From Opitutales bacterium (GTDB lineage Bacteria > Verrucomicrobiota > Verrucomicrobiia > Opitutales > Oceanipulchritudinaceae), in the NCBI GenBank assembly GCA_007123395.1, contig SKLD01000468.1, positions 1-10,864 on the forward strand: 10,864 nt of DNA, in the 5' to 3' direction. Shown here piece by piece: positions 8,486-10,864 of this stretch. The notes below the pieces were generated by a model that did no database searches, had not been told where the DNA came from, and saw only the letters and a list, made by a program, of their open reading frames with translations. Positions within the stretch are counted from its first letter, which is position 1, and each line of letters opens with the position of its first letter. The position numbers were made by a program, and so were the translations under genes.

Positions 8486-9369
8486 ACGGCGCCTTGACCC
8501 GACATTTCAGCCCGGCGTGGTTTTTCCTTCTGCCCACGATCGCGGTGATGGGGACCTTTCTTTTTTATCCCGTGATCCTCGCCGGGGTCATGGCTTTTCA
8601 GCAGAGCAGCGGCGCGCTGGCGGTGGAGTGGATCGGCTGGGAAAATTTCCAGTTCGTCCTCTCCGATCCGCTCTTCTACCGGGCGGCGCGCAACACCCTC
8701 ATCTTCGCGGCCTTTTCCATCTTCCTGCAACTGCCCCTCTCGCTCGGTCTCGCCATGCTTCTCAACGCCAAGGGCGACCGCACGAAGGGCTTCTTCCGTC
8801 TCATCATCTTTTCGCCCTTTCTCGTGGGCCCGATCTTTGTGGGGATTCTCTTCGCCGTGCTTTTCACGCCGCGCTTCGGCATGATCAACCGCTTTCTGCA
8901 ATACCTCACGGGCTGGGGCCTCGAGGTGAACTGGCTCTCCAACCCCGCCTTCGTCCTGCCCGCCATCATCCTCACCGCCCTGTGGATGTATGTGGGCTTC
9001 AACATGATTTACTTCCTCGCCGCCCTCCAATCGGTCTCGCAGGATCTCATGGATGCGGCGCGGGTCGACGGGGCCGGGCCGTGGCAGCGCTTCCTCCACG
9101 TCACCGTGCCCGCGATCAAGCCGGTGGCGGTCTTTGTCGTCATCATGAGCACGATCGGCTCCTTCCAGCTCTTTGAGCTGCCCTTCGCGCTCCTGCAGGG
9201 AACGGGCGGGCCCGACAACGCCGGGCTCACCCTCGTCATGTATCTCTACAACCACGCCTTTGTCTCGGGCGACCTTGGCCTCGGCGCGGCCGTCGGCTGG
9301 ATTCTCGCCATGGCCATTTTCACCATCTCCATGGTCCAGATCAAGGTCTCGAAAGGAGGAGATCACTAA
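8482..9369 (+). CDS. ABC sugar transporter permease, MalF/UgpA type
   Basis: A 295-residue inner-membrane permease forming half of the translocation channel. It starts at a GTG that overlaps the preceding TGA by 4 nt (GTGA), with AGGAGG 7 nt upstream. The frame extends further upstream, but that part overlaps the binding-protein gene and does not look like membrane protein. The sequence shows about six hydrophobic segments, beginning with WFFLLPTIAVMGTFLFYP (residues ~13-30). The EAA loop at ~190-212 reads DAARVDGAGPWQRFLHVTVP, the site where the ATPase docks. Other typical segments are FFRLIIFSPFLVGPI and ALWMYVGFNMIYFLAAL. It pairs with the MalG-type protein directly downstream; stop and start overlap by one base (TAATG), indicating translational coupling. 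Confidence 0.93.
   Translation: MNGALTRHFSPAWFFLLPTIAVMGTFLFYPVILAGVMAFQQSSGALAVEWIGWENFQFVLSDPLFYRAARNTLIFAAFSIFLQLPLSLGLAMLLNAKGDRTKGFFRLIIFSPFLVGPIFVGILFAVLFTPRFGMINRFLQYLTGWGLEVNWLSNPAFVLPAIILTALWMYVGFNMIYFLAALQSVSQDLMDAARVDGAGPWQRFLHVTVPAIKPVAVFVVIMSTIGSFQLFELPFALLQGTGGPDNAGLTLVMYLYNHAFVSGDLGLGAAVGWILAMAIFTISMVQIKVSKGGDH
9353..9359 (+). promoter_or_regulatory. Near-consensus ribosome binding site of the MalG-type permease
   Basis: AAGGAGG followed by AGATCAC lies 9 nt before the ATG at 9369. Apart from one base this extends complementarity to almost the whole 3' end of 16S rRNA (consensus complement AAGGAGGTGATC). It also encodes the last residues of the upstream permease. Confidence 0.8.
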
Positions 9370-10292
9370 TGAACCTTCTCCACGTCGCCCTGCTCCTTCT
9401 TCTCGCGATCCTCATGGGCCTTGTGCTCGCGGGGCGCGCGACCGCCGCCGCCAACCTCGCGCGGCGGTCCGTCCTCATCATCGTCTCCTGCCTCATCCTC
9501 TCGCCCTTCGTCTGGCTCGTTTTCGCCACCTTCAAGGATCCCTCCGTCCTCAACGAATACGTCTTCCTCCCGCCCTTCGCGGAGTGGTCGGCCGAGACGA
9601 TCAACCTCTCCAACCTGCGCACCCTCCTCGCCCCGCAGGAGACCGTGCACGGCACGTATTCCTTTTTTCTCTACATTTTCAACTCGGTCTTTCTCGCCAC
9701 CGCGCAGACCCTTTTGCAGGTGACCTTTTGCTCCATGGCGGGCTTTGCCTTCGCGGTGTATTCCTTCCGCGGGCGGCAGGCGCTCTTTCTTCTCGTGCTG
9801 GGGTCGATGATGATCCCGCCCATCCTCCTCCTCGCGCCGGTCTACCGCATGGTCGTGAATTTCGGTTGGATGGACACCTACTTCGCCCTCCTCGTGCCGG
9901 GCGCGGTGGGGGCCTACGGCATCTTCCTCTACCGGCAGGCCATGATGCGCGTGCCCAAGGAACTCTTCGACGCCGCCCGGATCGACGGGGCCTCCGAACT
10001 GCGCATCTGGTATGAGATCGCCCTCCCGCTCGTGCGCCCGATCACGGGGGCGTTTTGTCTGGTCGTCTTCCTCAACGCATGGAACAGCTTCATCGCCCCC
10101 AACGTCTTTTTGCAGTCCACCTACAAGATGCCGCTGCCCGTGATCCTGCAGCACTTCGTGGGGCAATATGAAAACCAATACGGCGTCTTCCTCGCCGGCA
10201 CCTTCCTCGCCATCCTTCCGCCCGCCTGCTTGTTCTTCTACCTCCAACGCGAGTTCATCCTCGGCCTCACCAGCGGGGGTGTGAAGGAGTAG
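9369..10292 (+). CDS. ABC sugar transporter permease, MalG/UgpE type
   Basis: A 307-residue inner-membrane permease, the second channel subunit of the importer. The ATG at 9369 shares a base with the previous stop and follows a very strong ribosome binding site. An N-terminal hydrophobic segment (residues ~2-20) comes before the usual first MalG helix (VLIIVSCLILSPFVWLVFATF, shown here only by its core LILSPFVWLVF), so this protein has one more membrane segment than the classical six. The EAA loop at ~197-225 reads ELFDAARIDGASELRIWYEI followed by ALPLVRP, a good match. Other family segments are MMIPPILLLAPVYRM, YGIFLYRQAMM and AWNSFIAPNVFL; it ends with a charged GGVKE tail. No ATPase gene follows, so the complex must use an MsmK/MalK-type ATPase from elsewhere. 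Confidence 0.93.
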   Translation: MNLLHVALLLLLAILMGLVLAGRATAAANLARRSVLIIVSCLILSPFVWLVFATFKDPSVLNEYVFLPPFAEWSAETINLSNLRTLLAPQETVHGTYSFFLYIFNSVFLATAQTLLQVTFCSMAGFAFAVYSFRGRQALFLLVLGSMMIPPILLLAPVYRMVVNFGWMDTYFALLVPGAVGAYGIFLYRQAMMRVPKELFDAARIDGASELRIWYEIALPLVRPITGAFCLVVFLNAWNSFIAPNVFLQSTYKMPLPVILQHFVGQYENQYGVFLAGTFLAILPPACLFFYLQREFILGLTSGGVKE

Positions 10293-10464
10293 GGCGGGCG
10301 TCCTCCTTTCGCGGATTCCCCTTGCCCATTTCACGCGGCGTTTTCCCAACACTTTTATGACAACACATCCGACGACAATTTCGAGCGGGCCGAAGGCTAC
10401 CGCGTCCTTGTACCGGGAGTTTATAGAAGCAAACGGCGCGAATCTCTGAGCCGTAATTCCAGTG

Positions 10465-10474
10465 AAAGCGCTTT
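10465..10474. promoter_or_regulatory. LacI/CcpA-type operator-like palindrome (AAAGCGCTTT)
   Basis: AAAGCGCTTT is a perfect 10-bp palindrome with central CG, preceded by TG and followed by GCA, close to the TGAAAGCGCTTTCA class of LacI-family sites. It lies about 90 nt upstream of the TATAAT box and 144 nt upstream of the ATG at 10618. It resembles the dyad at 7017-7026 (shared pattern RAA-RCGCTT-Y allowing one change), suggesting one regulator for both. The distance from the -10 box would allow catabolite-type or looping control rather than direct blocking of the start site. Confidence 0.5.
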
Positions 10475-10559
10475 GCACGCTGTCAAAGAGCGTCACTCTT
10501 GTCCGGATTTTGGGTAAAAAAAAACAAGATTCCGGGTAGTTTTTATCAGAGGACTTCGC

Positions 10560-10565
10560 TATAAT
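10560..10565 (+). promoter_or_regulatory. Candidate -10 box for the gene starting at 10618
   Basis: TATAAT matches the sigma-70 -10 consensus exactly, in an AT-rich patch of an otherwise GC-rich window. No good -35 box lies at 16-18 nt upstream (the bases there read about TAGTTT), so the promoter may need an activator. Transcription would start around 10572, leaving a ~45-nt leader before the ATG at 10618. Confidence 0.5.
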
Positions 10566-10617
10566 TGCTCTCATGTTTTCAACCGTATTTGATTTGTCCT
10601 TCAACCCCTCTTCAACT

Positions 10618-10864
10618 ATGAAAGTCACCCTTCCTCCTTCCCGACGCCTTCTCTCTTTCATGGCGGCTGCCCCTTTCATCGCTGCCAGCCTGCTGCAGGC
10701 GCATCTGCCCACGGACAACCCCGTGGCCGCGCACTACGGCTCCGGCCACTATCCTCTGTGGACGGACGACGTTCGCTGGGACAATGTCATTGACATGTCC
10801 ACTTACGGCAACGGCGCGACAAACTTCGAGCGCTTCGAGAACGCGCGCGACGAACTCCACGCGC
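10618..10864 (+). CDS. Exported protein, probably right-handed beta-helix (lyase/hydrolase-like), 3' partial
   Basis: The frame runs off the right edge after 82 codons. It begins MKVTLPPSRRLLSFMAAAPF, followed by a hydrophobic core ending LLQA, a signal peptide likely cleaved before HLPTD. SRRLLS loosely resembles a twin-arginine motif, but a Sec signal is at least as likely. The mature start contains HYPLWTDDVRWDNVIDMSTY and then GNGATNFERFENARDELHA, which reminds me of the N-termini of verrucomicrobial pectate-lyase-like and other right-handed beta-helix proteins; the activity cannot be assigned. An in-frame ATG at 10573 would add 15 residues, but it lies only 8 nt after the TATAAT box and would be leaderless, so 10618 is preferred. 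No ribosome binding site precedes either ATG. Confidence 0.72.
   Translation, partial: MKVTLPPSRRLLSFMAAAPFIAASLLQAHLPTDNPVAAHYGSGHYPLWTDDVRWDNVIDMSTYGNGATNFERFENARDELHA

Larger units (their letters stand above)
10293..10617. other. AT-richer intergenic region between the importer operon and the next gene
   Basis: The 325-nt spacer is clearly less GC-rich than the flanking genes, especially from about 10340. It contains a LacI-type operator-like palindrome at 10465-10474, a run of nine A at 10516-10524, and a TATAAT at 10560-10565. I saw no strong hairpin with a T-run that would end the importer operon, and no gene. Confidence 0.6.

Noticed and set aside
10497..10529. TCTTGT and ACAAGA inverted repeat around the A-run, considered as a hairpin or operator.
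   Set aside because: Six-base arms separated by 21 nt without further symmetry are expected by chance in AT-rich spacer DNA.
9366..10718. A 450-codon minus-strand open frame opposite the MalG-type permease.
   Set aside because: Highly charged Glu/Arg/Gly-rich sequence, the typical antisense image of a hydrophobic permease in GC-rich DNA.

Overview
The window reads as a GC-rich chromosomal segment of a polysaccharide-degrading bacterium, most likely in Verrucomicrobiota (Opitutales/Puniceicoccales-like). This placement is inferred from protein style: a giant secreted mosaic protein ending in a DGLPNL-type C-terminal module, a XylR-type (periplasmic-binding plus AraC) regulator remnant, MalF/MalG-type permeases, and few Shine-Dalgarno sites at first genes. 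No rRNA, tRNA, CRISPR array or intact mobile element was seen.

Layout. (1) Positions 1-6215: the 3' part of a very large extracellular protein on the + strand, open at the left edge, built of about 14 beta-sandwich or carbohydrate-binding-like modules. (2) Positions 6321-6693, minus strand: a decayed XylR-type transcription regulator that keeps its N-terminal sugar-sensing start and its final AraC helix-turn-helix, with the middle deleted and the reading frame shifted. (3) Positions 6694-7111: a gene-free spacer with one LacI-type operator-like dyad. (4) Positions 7112-10292: a tightly coupled three-gene ABC sugar importer operon (substrate-binding protein, MalF-type permease, MalG-type permease) with overlapping stop/start codons and strong internal ribosome binding sites. 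No ATPase gene is present. (5) Positions 10293-10617: a relatively AT-rich spacer with a perfect 10-bp AAAGCGCTTT palindrome and a perfect TATAAT box. (6) From 10618 to the right edge: the start of an exported protein that resembles the N-terminus of right-handed beta-helix proteins.

How they may work together (inference): the secreted proteins at both ends would bind or depolymerise a polysaccharide, and the importer would take up the oligosaccharides released. The divergent regulator that probably once controlled the importer is broken. Two similar central-CG dyads, one before the importer and one before the last gene, suggest that a LacI-family repressor encoded elsewhere may co-regulate both. 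I saw no clearly new defence or mobile system. The most distinctive points are the internally deleted regulator, the shared operator-like sites and the lipobox-less binding protein.
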